Below are positions 33,640 to 45,091 of a stretch of 64,000 nucleotides of DNA, in pieces (the stretch's first letter is position 1; the number at the start of each line of letters is the position of its first letter). The position numbers and the translations under genes were made by a program. Location: assembly GCF_003573695.1 (NCBI RefSeq), contig NC_039362.1, positions 9,554,489 through 9,618,488 on the forward strand. The letters run 5' to 3'. The DNA comes from Papaver somniferum (Eukaryota > Streptophyta > Magnoliopsida > Ranunculales > Papaveraceae). The notes below the pieces were generated by a model. That model was not told where the DNA came from. It made no database searches and saw only the letters and a list, made by a program, of their open reading frames with translations.

Positions 33640-33975
33640 TTGAGGGTGGGGCCGATTCGATCGAAATCAAAGTTTCATGTGATCGAACAAGAACCTGACT
33701 ACCACATAATACTGGGACGCCCATGGCTCCATGATAACAAGGTGGTTCCTTCAACATACCATCAATGCATGAAGGCCCTGCTCGACAACAAGATCGTGTG
33801 CATTCCGGATTCATCATCTCCTTATGCTCCCGTCTATGATACTGAGTTCCTTGAATCTCAAAAATACGTCCCGGAACCTCCAAGCAGGATTCGCAGTACT
33901 CCACTTCCAAGATGGAAGACTATCGAGAAGGCTGATAACGATCCATCATCCTCAGCTGCTAAAATGATCAAGTAA
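33640..33975 (+). pseudogene. Element D protease tail
   Basis: Continues protease in the next frame: FHVIEQEPDYHIILGRPWLH, the conserved ILGRPW flap-end motif, then a linker (VYDTEFLESQKYVPEPPSRI). The shift and stop at 33637 separate it from the active site. The stretch 33976-34190 that follows has broken frames and no motif. Confidence 0.65.
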
Positions 33976-34191
33976 CCTACTACACCGACTAAACGCCATA
34001 ATGATCAAGTCTCAACTCCAGGGACAAACTTCATGACCGATCGAGACGTAGAAGGGAGAGTCATTTATCTCCGACGGAAATATTAACAATTAATCGGGGA
34101 GAACGATGAAAAGTCTCCCCACCATGAAGAATCGTGTCAGAGTGAGCTATAACTTGAAGAAGAAGTCCAAGATGCCCCACGATAACTACAG

Positions 34192-35240
34192 GACGGCACT
34201 GACTCTACCACTGACGATCTCGAAACAATCAACATTGGGACTGAAGACGATCCAAGGACAATCCTGATCAGTTCAGCGCTATCATCAGAGGAGCAGACCG
34301 AGATGGTAAAATTATTGAAAGAATATCAAGATGTCTTCGCCTGTACGTACAAAGAAATTCCGGGTCTAGATGACAAACTCGTCACCCATCACCTGCACAT
34401 CGTCCCTGGTTCCAAAGCTGTCAAACAACCTCCCAAACAATTTAGACATGAAGTCGAGGAGCAAATCAAGGTCGAAATCCAGAAACTGTTGGCAGCAGGG
34501 TTCATCAAGCCTATTCTTCATCCAACGTGGCTAGCAAATGTGGTACATGTTAAGAAGAAAAATGGTCAAATCAGATGTTGTGTCGACTTCAGGAACTTGA
34601 ATAAATGTTGTCCAAAGGATGATTTTCCTCTACCCAACATTGACATGCTCGTCGATGCAACCAGTGGTCACGATATGTTCTCATTCATGGACGGCTATAG
34701 TGGGTACAACCAGATCAAGATGTATGAACATGACGCCAACAAGACTGCGTTCCGTACTCCCATTTGGAATTTTCACTACATTGTGATGCCCTTTGGATTA
34801 AAAAATGCTGGTGCCACCTATTAACGAGCCATGACTGCAATATTCCACGACATGATGCACAAGCAAGTGGAAGACTATGTTGATGATGTGGTGGTAAAAT
34901 CGAAGACCCGGGCATCTCATCTCTAAGTTCTAAGGCAGGTGTTTGAAAGATGCAGAGAATACAAATTAAAAATGAATCCTTTGAAGTGCGCATTCGGAGT
35001 TTCTTCCGGAAAATTCCTAGGATTCCTGGTCACGGCTGAAGGGATCAAAGTCGACCCAGAAAAGGAAAAAGCTATTACCACCATGCCTCCTCCACGTACC
35101 GTGAAGGAACTACAGAGCTTTATGGGTAAGGTAAATTATATTCGACGCTTCATACCTGGATTAGCTCAACTCATTGCTTCGTTCACACCTCTGCTGAAGA
35201 AAGGAGCAAGCTTTAACTGGACAATTGTTCAACAGATATT
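34192..35240 (+). pseudogene. Element D reverse transcriptase
   Basis: The frame is open from about 34192, with an internal Met at 34303. It carries AGFIKPILHPTWLANVVHVK, CCVDFRNLNKCCPKDDFPLP, FMDGYSGYNQIKMYEHDANK, MPFGLKNAGATY, and after a TAA at 34822 the catalytic YVDDVVVK (about 34876). A second stop is at 34924. The thumb and connection follow (NPLKCAFGVSSGKFLGFLVT, MPPPRTVKELQSFMGKVNYI). Near 35240 a deletion leads into RNase H. The order and motifs are those of a Ty3/gypsy Tat polymerase, disabled by two stops. Confidence 0.85.
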
Positions 35241-35283
35241 ATTGTCACCGGCCGTCATGAGGTCTCCAGTGCAGGGATGACCC

Positions 35284-36270
35284 ATGATTCTTTACACGGC
35301 CTCCAGTGACGTCGCCATTGGCGCACTCCTCGCTCAGGAAGACGACGAAGGCGTCGAACGACCTATTTACTACTTTAGCCGCACAATGAGAGATGCTCAA
35401 CTCCGATATCCAAAGGCCGAAAGAGCATGCCTGGCATTGGTACATGCAATCCATAAGTTCAGACATTACTTACTATCTAACAGGGTCGTACTCATCTCCA
35501 AAGCTGATCCCATAAAGTTCTTGCTATCAAAGCCAGCCTTGATAGGAAGACCAGCGAAGTGGCTACTCCAGATGTCAGAATTTGACATAGATTGCACGCC
35601 ACCTAAAGCCATCAAAGGTCAAGCTGTCGCAGACTTGCTCGCCGCTTTTCCAGGGGAAGACACAACAACACTACATGAAGAAGTGCCCGGCGAATTCCCA
35701 GACATCTTGGTCATCAAGGAAGAAACATGGATTTTATACTTTGATGGATCTTCCACCCCTAGTAGTGACATCGGAGGAGCGGGCATAGTACTGGTGTCTC
35801 CATCTGGTGAAGTTTTCTCACATTCATTCAAGTTGTATTTCCACTGCACCAACAACTCAGCGGAATATGAAGCCTTCCTATTAGGATTATCCTTGGACAA
35901 TCAAGCAGGAACAACACACCTCGATATAAGGGGATATTCAAAATTATTGGTCAACCAGATGAATGGAATGTATTCTCTCAAATAAATCACACTTGCTTCA
36001 TTCAGAACCGAAGCTCAGCGACTGTTGACCTATTTTGCTGACGCAACGATCGTCCATACTGGACGGACTAACAATAGACATGTTGATTTCCTAGCAACTC
36101 TCGCCTCCAAGCTGCAATTCGAAGGAGCACAGAAAACGATCACTGTACAGAGGCGTACGGTATGATCAACTTGGCTCACTCAGATCGAAGACATTCTAGC
36201 GAACGATTGGCGAGCACCCATCATTCATGAATTTAGCAGCTCTATTTCAGAAGGCCAAGTCAGCCTCAAG
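35284..36270 (+). pseudogene. Element D dual RNase H (gypsy-type plus archaeal-type)
   Basis: One frame from ATG 35284. First domain: YTASSDVAIGALLAQEDDEG, YYFSRTMRDAQLRYPKAERA, the gypsy RNase H. Second domain from about 35728: LYFDGSSTPSSDIGGAGIVL, NNSAEYEAFLLGL and, after a TAA at 35983, HVDFLATLAS; this is the additional archaeal-type RNase H diagnostic of the Tat lineage. In the third catalytic block the usual GDS reads GYS, so one catalytic Asp appears lost. A further TGA is near 36163. It would remove RNA from hybrids during cDNA synthesis. Confidence 0.8.
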
Positions 36271-36273
36271 GAA

Positions 36274-37794
36274 TTGAAAAACTACTTCTTGCTTCATGGA
36301 GGGCTATACTATCGAAACCCTGATGGATCTCTATCACGATGTCTTGGGAGAGACGAAGCGGAAGAACATCTCAAGCGCATACATGAAGAAGTTTGTGGGC
36401 AAACGTTATTGGTAACACTTTACAGAAAGCTTCAAAGAATGGGTTACTACTGGCCATCCATGGAGACTCAGTCAAGAGCTTTACAAGGATCTTGTCCTGA
36501 TTGCCAAACACCTCCTCATCACTTAGAGGTTTTGACGGTCCACCACACTGGGGACTGGAGGGAGACTTACATCAAATACCTCCGGGAAAACGAACTACCA
36601 CTGGAAAAGAAGCAAGCAGTCAAATTCATTCAGAAATCTAAGAGATTCGTCTATCTCGATGGGATCTTATACCGCAAAAGCTTTGGTGGAAATTTACTGA
36701 GGTGCTTAGCCGAACATGAAATCCCTACAATCCTGAAGGAAGTACATGATGGAGAACATCAAGGAAAGAGGAAACTATTTCTTCAAATTCGTGAGAAATA
36801 TTATTGGCCAACCATGGAAGATGGTGCAGCCGCACACGTTCATAGGTGTCACCAATGCCAAACTCATGGTAATCTCATCCACACTCCTTGTGTCCCATTG
36901 AATTCTGTGAATAGTCTGTGGCCTTTCTACAGTTGGGGACTAGATATCATTGGGAAGATCAATCCAGCATCTTCAAAACAACATGAATACATCATCACTG
37001 CGACAGAGTACTTCACCAAGTGGGTCGAAGCTATTCCTCTTCGAAGCACCACTGGGGTTACGATTGCCGCCTTCATCAAAGAGCACATAATATGCAGATT
37101 CGGAGTTCCTAAGCATATCATCACAGATAACGGAACTCCTTTTGCCAATCAAGATGTTGAGAAGCTGCTCAATAAATATGGGATCAAACAAATCTTCTCC
37201 ACGCCTTACTATCCACAAGGAAATGGTCAAGCAGAAAGTACCAACAAGACTTTGGTCAGGATTATCAGTCGGACGATTCATGACAATCCTCGATCATGGC
37301 ATGAGCAATTACCCATGGCTATATGGGCTTACAGAACTGCACCAAGGAGCTCGATCGGTACTTCTCCATATTCCCTAGTCTATGGAGCCGACGCCATACT
37401 TCCAACAGAAATCAAAGTTCTCTCAGCCAGGATTGCATCATCCAGTGGTGTACAATGGGATGAGGCCGAAATATCCAGATCAAGAATCGCTGAGCTAGAT
37501 ATGTTGGAACCAAGGAGAACCAAGGTGGAAAAATATGTGGAAGCTTACAAACAGAGGATCTCCAGAGCCTACAACAAAATGGTAAGACCTCGAACATTTC
37601 AAGTAGGAGATTTGGTATTAAAGACGGCAAAGCACATTCAACAAGACATGTCCGCTCCTAAGTTCTCTCCTAAATGGGAAGGGCCATATGTTGTTATCAA
37701 AGCAGTGTCTAGAGGATACTACAAAATTTTAGCAATCAATGGAGGAAAGGAATGAAACATCATCAATGGCAAATTTCTCAAAGCTTATTATGCC
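36274..37794 (+). pseudogene. Element D integrase with duplicated zinc-binding region
   Basis: 494 codons are open from 36274, continuous with the frame upstream. Two N-terminal modules occur in tandem: the first (LYYRNPDGSLSRCLG to YYWPSMETQ, CPDC) has lost the second His; the second (GILYRKSFGGNLLRCL, VHDGEHQG, YYWPTMEDG, CHQC) is complete. The core has GLDIIG, YFTKWVEAI, ITDNGTPF and GNGQAESTNKTL, so Asp, Asp and Glu are present. The end carries FQVGDLVLK and WEGPYVVIK, with no chromodomain. A TGA at 37753 precedes the natural end INGKFLKAYYA, stop at 37792. Confidence 0.85.
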
Positions 37795-38027
37795 TGATCC
37801 ATGAAACAAACTACCTCTTCATCATTTCAAGCATTTTCAAAAATGTAATCTCATTCCTCCAAAGATCATACGAATGCTCCTTTGTTCATTAAACATTGCA
37901 TAAATGAGCAAAATTCGTTCATACCATGATCAACTGTTTCACCTAACTAGAAACTCAGATTTACTCCAAAAAAACAACAACCACAAATGCTCACTCAGAG
38001 CAAACCATCCAGCAACGGATAATCCCT
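37795..38027. other. Junction between pol and antisense genes in D
   Basis: Convergent 3' ends of the plus-strand pol and the minus-strand gene. No other feature is seen; the small plus ORF at 37904-38194 is the shadow of the antisense exon. Confidence 0.5.
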
Positions 38028-38989
38028 TTAAGAATCCTCGTCAAGCTTCTTCTGAAAAATCTTGGTCTTTGCCTTCAAGTCTTCGACCGCTTTCTCAACC
38101 CTTGCTGACTCCAGAGCCAGTATCCTCTCCTCATCCAGTAAAGCTGCATTCATGGAAATTACATCAGCAGCCTCTGCTGCCTTATGAACCTTGATTATCT
38201 CAAGACGACGACGGAGCCAGCTTACATTGAATCGCAATATCTCACAATTCGAGATCATTTCACACATTGGTGCAGCTCATGGTTTTTGACGTCTCGAAAG
38301 TGTATCTGATTCATTTCCTCGATGATCGGCAATAACCCCGCTACCGTGGTTAAAAGGGTTGGAAGAAAACCTTTCCACACTTCTGTGGTGGCAATGTGAC
38401 CATACTTCTTCCAGATCTTGGTGTACAGAGATGCATGACATTTGGGAACCACGAATCCGCCGACCATTTCATTGTCTGTGAAGGTATTAATCAATGGGGC
38501 TTCGAATAAAAGTCCAACGGTTGGGTATTCACGAGCATGGACACCGTCTCCGGTCTCCACGGATCCTACAGAATCTTCACATGCCTGGTTACTGCTTTCC
38601 TCAACCTCAACCACGGTCACGGACTTTCCACTCTTTCTTCGTCTAGCATCGACGACGACATGGACATCCGCCTACGATGAAACAAATGAGTGTTAATCCC
38701 GGGACTCGGTATAATCTCAAGAGTCATAGGTTTACTTACAGACGATCCAGCTTCAGCACGAGCCGTCCATACCGGGAAGGAGCTCTGACAGTCCGCTTAG
38801 GCCTTGCATTATGAGGAGTAACATTCTTCTTACAGTCCTACGACAAATAATTCTCTTGTGATCAACAATCTCGATTGAACAGAGACAAGAAAGGAGAAGA
38901 AGAAGAAGTGCACAACTTACTGAGATAGACGTTGTTATTTCACGCTTCGACTGAAGATCATCTTGAGAAGAAATGCTATTAATCGACAT
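38028..38989 (-). pseudogene. Second antisense gene of D: VGGF-VP and coiled-coil module
   Basis: ATG 38989 starts exon 1 (38989-38921, 23 codons). Donor GTAAGTTG; acceptor TTGTCGTAG; exon 2 38837-38740 (Arg/Lys-rich, RPKRTVRAPSRYG); donor GTAAGTAA; acceptor TTCATCGTAG; exon 3 from 38671. Exon 3 reads acidic linker, HAREYPTVGLLFEAPLI, MVGGFVVPKCHASLYTKIWK, then after a frameshift near 38260 a helical charged end (SWLRRRLEIIKVHK). Joining exons 2 and 3 also requires a 1-base shift. The last exon parallels the last exon of the PMD gene in C. No PMD domain is present. Function unknown. Confidence 0.6.
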
Positions 38990-39085
38990 GGTAGCAAGGG
39001 GGTAGGATCAAAACTTCTTTGCACGATGAAACTGACTCAGGAATAGAAGAAATATTTGCGTGGATCATAGATTTGGAGTCTTGAA

Positions 39086-39097
39086 GATATATATATC
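39086..39097 (-). promoter_or_regulatory. TATA-like box of the second antisense gene of D
   Basis: GATATATATATC lies about 100 bases upstream of ATG 38989, leaving room for a 60-70-base leader. Confidence 0.45.
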
Positions 39098-39478
39098 AGG
39101 CGATAGTCATACAGTCAACTCAATTACGAGTTTCAATGAAACCCTAGGCTTCAAGGATCGATACCAAAGACGCGGAGGAAAATAACACACTGGAGACTGA
39201 ACATCACGGATCAAAGGATAGGCCACGCGGCCTTGTACACATCATGAATTCTCAGCCGTGTTATGTTACTTCTCATGAAAATCGACAATTCATAATGAAT
39301 TTGGATATATGGACATTGGTCCATGTCATGGATTAGAAGAAATCGACGTTAACAAAATGTTCATCATTCAGAACAAAAGTCTAATTGAACTAAAGTCTTT
39401 AAACAGTCAAAAGAAATATATCCACTATGAAGACTAAAAAGGGAATGCTCTACCATATACAAGAAGATGGAAGTAAAA

Positions 39479-40027
39479 CTACTCGTCGGGCTCATCCGAA
39501 TTGTCAGCTTCATCGTCACTGCCCTTCTCGGAATCATCTTCTTCAGAGTCACTGTCAGGATCATTGGTGAAGTCCGGTGGACAGAAGATAACATCATCAT
39601 CTGAATCCGAATTATCTTCTGCTGCAGCTTTAGCTTCAATTTTCTTCATCGTCCTCCCATGCTCTCTTTCATATCGATCAGGCTTAATGTAACGCTCGGA
39701 TAGTTCCCATGTGATCTCTCCTTCGGAAGCATCAGAATCAGAAGGCACCCCATCCAAGAATTGACGCTTCTCCTCAACCCTCGGTCTCTTACGTCGGGTG
39801 TGATCTTTTTCACGTTGACGGGCATTCTCCTTTTTGTCTCCAGCTCTTTTCTTTTCGAGTTCAGCAAAAGAGACTCTTCACTTACCCAAAGGAACATTAG
39901 GCTTCGCCCCTTCCTGGGTAACCCTAGCCTTTGATTTCGCAACAGGAGTGTCGGAATCCTCATCAGAAGAGCCAGAGGAAGAAGAGGAATACCAGTAATC
40001 ATAATTGTTGTTATTGTTGGTCGACAT
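39479..40027 (-). pseudogene. First antisense gene of D: acidic Ser/Asp/Glu-rich protein
   Basis: ATG 40027 lies three bases after the acceptor GGTTCCAG. The frame of 182 codons has one TGA near 39875, in a context where CGA (Arg) would fit. The N-terminus is Asn/Ser-rich (MSTNNNNNYDYWYSSSSSG), the middle basic (KDHTRRKRPRVEEKR), the C-terminus strongly acidic (DSDSEEDDSEKGSDDEADN). It occupies the promoter and leader position of C's PMD gene but has no PMD. It could be a nuclear protein by composition; no family is recognised. Confidence 0.55.
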
Positions 40028-40107
40028 TTTCTGGAACCGGAAGATCAAAGATTACTACTATGTAAACAAACCAACATCAGCAAAAAATGGTAACTCTTAA
40101 CTCTTAC

Positions 40108-40181
40108 CTTTTATACTTCCACTAACAATAGTGATAGTAATGCTAGAGTTAACACCTCAAAATCGTTCGTCTCTTCGAAAA
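40108..40181 (-). other. 5'-UTR exon 2 of the first antisense gene of D
   Basis: Minus-strand acceptor TTTTTTTGCAG and donor GTAAGAGTTA, matching the second leader exon of the C gene. The intron 40996-40182 upstream contains conserved CTTCGTTTTAAAGAC-like repeats (near 40540 and 40690) but no other feature. Confidence 0.55.
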
Positions 40182-40996
40182 CTGCAAAAAAACAAACGAA
40201 ACTTTATTAATTTCGAAACTGATTTTTCATGAAATCACAGACACAATTTCCATAATGTGAACATTCACACAACTTACCTATGAAGTTTACAACAATAAAA
40301 TATTTCATCATAAATATATTTTCTATCTTCGAAGGTTCCTCAAAACCCACGTTTCTGATTTTTCGGAAAAACAACAATTAATGCAACTTGCATATATAAA
40401 TTCTCAAAGAATTTTATGTAATCAAAACAAATTCATGCAAATAAAATGTACCATCATATTTTACACAATATATGTCACGGCTACATATATATAAAAAAAA
40501 AATATTTTTCCTTCGTATCGTCGTTATTTGTCTTTAAAACGAAGGTTTATTTCAAAGATATTGTGAAAGCTCACATCTCATACATATAATAAAGTTTTGT
40601 ATTTACATGAAAGATCATAAACAAAATTTTATCACTGGACACAAGTTCATCATACATATTTTCCTTCGTGTCATCGTTATTTGTCTTTAAAACGAAGGAT
40701 TACTCCATTTTCATGAAAATTCACTTCTTTTATGATAAAACCGTGGCACACATGAAAGATCATACACTAAGTTTTATCACTGGGCCTAGGTTCATATACT
40801 AAAAAAAAAATTCTCCTAAATCAGGGACTATAGTTAGTTTTCAAAACTAACGATTGAACGAACATACGTTTTTTCAAAAACGAGGGTTTTTTCGTAAAAC
40901 GCACACTAATATACACACATGTATATAACTTCATCATGATCAAAGCATGAACAACTCATGAGGATCATAAACATCAGCAAACAAAAAAAAACGCAC

Positions 40997-41110
40997 CTGG
41001 GCGAATCGGCCGGCGGCGAAGCTCCGGCAATTTTTTTTCCTCCACTCGCTGCTGACATGAAGGTGATGGAGAGGTGATGAAGGTTCTGGCCGTGTGTGAA
41101 GGATAAATAA
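40997..41110 (-). other. 5'-UTR exon 1 of the first antisense gene of D
   Basis: A leader with CTTCATCACCTC and a GCCGGCCGATTCGCCCAG end before the donor GTGCGTTT. The TATA box (TATAAAAAG on the minus strand) is at 41132-41140, in a block homologous to the C promoter. The start is estimated. Confidence 0.55.
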
Positions 41111-41131
41111 ATAAAAAAAAAAGGATTAATT

Positions 41132-41140
41132 CTTTTTATA
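41132..41140 (-). promoter_or_regulatory. TATA box of the first antisense gene of D
   Basis: TATAAAAAG on the minus strand, preceded by GTTTTTGAAATAAAATTTGG. The C promoter has TTTTGGAAATAAATTTGA before TATAAAAGG. Confidence 0.65.
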
Positions 41141-41429
41141 CCAAATTTTATTTCAAAAACCTAATTTCACAAGGATTTCCTTATTGGGCCCGGCCCGCGA
41201 ATCCTAACCGACCACGGACTCGTCGTCCAAACCAGCGGTTAAACATCAATTCATTCTCATCAAACGACGCTCAAATCATGATATTGAAGCCTTCATCAAG
41301 TCTTGGTTTGCTCATGCTTTCTAAATTCGTTAACGTCTCAACTTACGACTAAGTTCAATTACTGGAATTATTATTTATGGCCGGAAAATCACCATTTAAT
41401 GCCGAACTGAGGAACACCGCTTTCCTCAG

Positions 41430-41445
41430 TAAGCAGGGTACTTAA
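41430..41445 (+). promoter_or_regulatory. Polypurine tract of element D
   Basis: GTAAGCAGGGTACTTAA lies directly before the 3' LTR. One T interrupts the G-run seen in B and C. Confidence 0.7.
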
Positions 41446-44400
41446 TGTAGATGGTGGATTTTCAACAAGGGATAAATTTGTAAACTCATAATTATACGAA
41501 GCTCTGATTCCGTAATCAGACGTGAGTATCGAGACACGGGTCTCTCATAGAATTCTCAACGGAAAGTACTTTCTCTCATAGTACATGTAGATATGTAGTA
41601 TCACGACTGGACAACGGCATATCTCATGAATACTGAATACTTTCAGTGATTATTTCTATATAGCATCACGAGATGGACGGCTCCTAGACAGCTTTCTCTG
41701 CTAGTATAGAGCGATAACGTCTTCAGGAACAAACAACAAGTTTACCCTGACTATATAAAGGATATGACTTATCGGCAAGCTCGTATCAGGATAATTAATG
41801 CTCCTAGATAGCTTGCTCTGCTAGTATAGAGCCACAAAGTTAATCATTCCTAATTACAATCGCTCCTATTCCATGGTCGAATCCACGACTGGTCCCATGG
41901 AATGACAATAACAATTGTTCTGATTCTATGATCGAATCCACGACTTGATCTCATAGACTAGCAATAACTATATTATCTCATTACTCTGATTTCATGATCG
42001 AATCCACAACTGGTCTCATAAATGGTAATAGATAAACCTTAATTACTCTGATTCTATGGTCTAATCTACGATCCCATGGAATGGTAATGCTCACTTTATT
42101 ATTCTGAATTCGTAGTCAAATCCTCAGCTGATCCTATGAATTAATAATAAACATCTTATTACTCAGTTTTGTGAATTATTCTCCACTGAATTCCACAATT
42201 AGTAATAAATAATCAACAACCGGGCGTCTGAGCTACCTATAAGTAAGCCCCGATTCAAATGGTGAAGGTGTATTCAACGATGATACACTAACAGTCACCG
42301 CATGAACGAGTATTTCAAAAATACAACGAAACGATGAACCTATGCAAAATAGAGAGGAAAATAATAAATAATTAAAAATATTGACTAGGATGTTGGCAGC
42401 ATGGACACACGACCGACCGACCATGTCGTGGTCAATCCCACGCCAGGTTTATATTTTTAACGCATTTTTATTATTTTCCATGATTTGATGAAAATTCTCT
42501 CATTTTATCAAATCTCCTTCGTTTTGAGGAAACTCCTCGGTTTCATGGTACTTCCATAAATCCATAAAAAATAATATAAAATTAAGGAAAGGAGTGTGGG
42601 GCGTGACCATTGGCCAACCGGCCATGTCTTGGTCCCAACCGGCCCCACACCCACGGTTCCTTATTATTTTATTACTATTATTATTATTTCTCTAATTTCA
42701 TGAAAAAACTCCTTGATTTCATGGTATTTTTGCACAAATCATCAAATAAAATAAATTATGAAAACTTGTGGGACCGTGCCTTGGCCGGCCGGCCATGACC
42801 TAGTCGGTCCCACACGCCCCTTTTTTTTATTATTTTATTATTAGTTTTCCTTGAATTCATCAAATTCCTTGATTTTATGGTATTTCTCTCAAATTAGGAA
42901 AAATTCCCTCAAATCATCAAAATACCTAAAAATATTAAAAAATTAGGAAAACTCGTGGGACCGGGCCCTAGCCGGCCGGCCATGCCTTCCAAGGTCCCAC
43001 ACGCCCTTGTTTTTTATTTTTTTAATATTTTTTGCTTCCTTGAACTCATGAAAACTCCTTCAATTCATGGAAACTCCCTAAATTCATCAAATTTCTCAAA
43101 ATTCATGAATTTTTCATAAAATCATTATAAAATTAGGGAAACTCGTGGGACTGGGCCCTAGCCGGCCGGCCATGCCTTCCACGGTCCCACACGCCCTTGT
43201 TTTATTATTTTTTTCTTCCTTGAACTCATGAAAACTCCTTCAATTCATGGAAACTCCCAAAATTCATCAAATTTCTCAAAATTCATGAATTTTTCATAAA
43301 ATCATCAAAATATTATAAAATTAAGGAAAAGGCACCACGGGACCGTGGTCATGACCGGCCGACCATTCCTTGACCATAGCGGTCCCATGCCTCCTCATCC
43401 CTTATTTTATAATTATTTTACATCATCTCATGGTGTTTTCCTCAGTTTCGTCGAAACCCTAATTTTGGCATATTTTCTCGAATGGATGCTCAATTGCACA
43501 CCAGAAATATCAAAATTCTTAGGACTGAGATGCGGACTCCTTGGGGACACGAGCACGCTACCTTGACCGACCAAGATTGGCTCTTTGGCTCACGGAAGCC
43601 GGTCCCATCAATTTTCACAGTTTTGACCTAATTTGCACAATTGCTCTTATTATGTCCAAAACTCTTCCAAACACTTTGGATTTTCATGAAGTGATCGTCA
43701 GGCGGTCACGTGACAACCCATGGCCGTTTTCATGACTCCATGGTTGGTCCCTCGCCTCGTCATAATTAATTAGGTTTTCTCACGTAAGGCTCAGACGAGC
43801 ATTTTCGAATAAATGATTAAACCAGCATTTAATCATTCTTTCACCAACAAATCCTCAACTCTTCAGGAGTTCTTCGTATTTGCTCACGTGAGCATATGGA
43901 CACTACATGGTTGATCCACCGTCCCATGTAATCGCTCCCTCATTCGTCCCTTGGTTGAAATTCTGACGAACCATGAATTGATCATCAATTGATCAAATTA
44001 GGGTTTCTGAATCCAAGGATCATCATTCCAGATTCTAACCTTAAAAATTTTATGACGATCTCATGGTCATTAATTTTATTAATTATGCTCGGTTCAACGA
44101 CTAGTATTCTAATTAATATTTTTGGTACGCTGCCAATAATCCATCAGACGAGCAACACATGCTCAGACGATCAAATATTCAACAATTCATCACATGAGCA
44201 ACACTTGCTCAGATGATAAATATTTGTTCAAACCAAGGAATATTGGTTCAACAATCAATATTCAACGATCCACTGAATGATCAATACTTGCTCACTTCAT
44301 CATAAGAACTATACCTCCGTCTCATGACATGTTCAATTCACGAGTTTCAGAACATCATGTTCAACTCAAAGACTACATGGACTCATCGTCCCATCAAACC

Positions 44401-45086
44401 ACGAGACGTCAATCGTGTCACTTGGGGGGATATCACTTAGGGTTTTGGTCTGGCGGTCTACGGCACGTGTGTTCAAACACACGATGGAATGTCAGCAAGT
44501 CGTGCAATCAGTTGAAGGAATTCACGAGGTAGTGGGTGGAAAATCGACCAAGTCTCCACACGTTGAGCAACTGGTTTCAAACACGATCTCCACTTCCCCA
44601 CTCCTTGATTCCATCAACTGTCACACTTCATGGAATCATGGTGTCTACAATTCCAGCAATATAAATAAGTCTCTGAATCATGATTGAATCATCATCAGTA
44701 TCATCAATGTCACGTCAAACTGACAACACCAGATCATCAACTCATCAATTGAGCAACTACTCTCAATTGAGCAATTTCAATCACTCAGATCTTATCGTAT
44801 TGAGAATTCACACACCCACAATCTTTGATTACCATTGATTCCACACATTTCTCAGCTTTGCTCCTACATATCAACCCATCCTCTCTTGTGATCGAATTTA
44901 CTCTGGAACGGTCATTGTCTTGATTTAGGCCATAGTACTACAAATTGATCTCTCGAATCTAAAACACCCCCTTTATAGCGGAGCATCTGTGTGAGGTTTA
45001 ACAGTTCGCTCGGTTCGAGGAGTCTCCTCCGTACGGTCGTCTCCTCGATTCCTTAAAAACCAGCGAATCGTTTTTCCCCATCTACA
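41446..45086 (+). repeat. Element D 3' LTR (complete)
   Basis: 3641 bp, the same length as the left LTR of C. It has six palindromic islands and the TATA box TATAAATAA at 44660-44668. The terminal region after GTGTGAGGTT, absent from the 5' LTR, is present and ends CCCCATCTACA. Confidence 0.9.
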
Positions 45087-45091
45087 CCATT

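Larger units (their letters stand above)
29350..45086 (+). mobile_element. Element D: Tat-like Ty3/gypsy element with two antisense genes
   Basis: 15.7 kb, starting TGTAGATGG and ending CCCCATCTACA, flanked by CCATT at 29345-29349 and 45087-45091. The plus-strand order is LTR, gag-protease, reverse transcriptase, RNase H, archaeal-type RNase H, integrase, then minus-strand genes, purine tract, LTR. Dual RNase H and the lack of a chromodomain assign it to the Tat lineage. The primer site is deleted and pol has several stops, so it is not autonomous now. It is the youngest layer of the nest by position. Confidence 0.9.
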
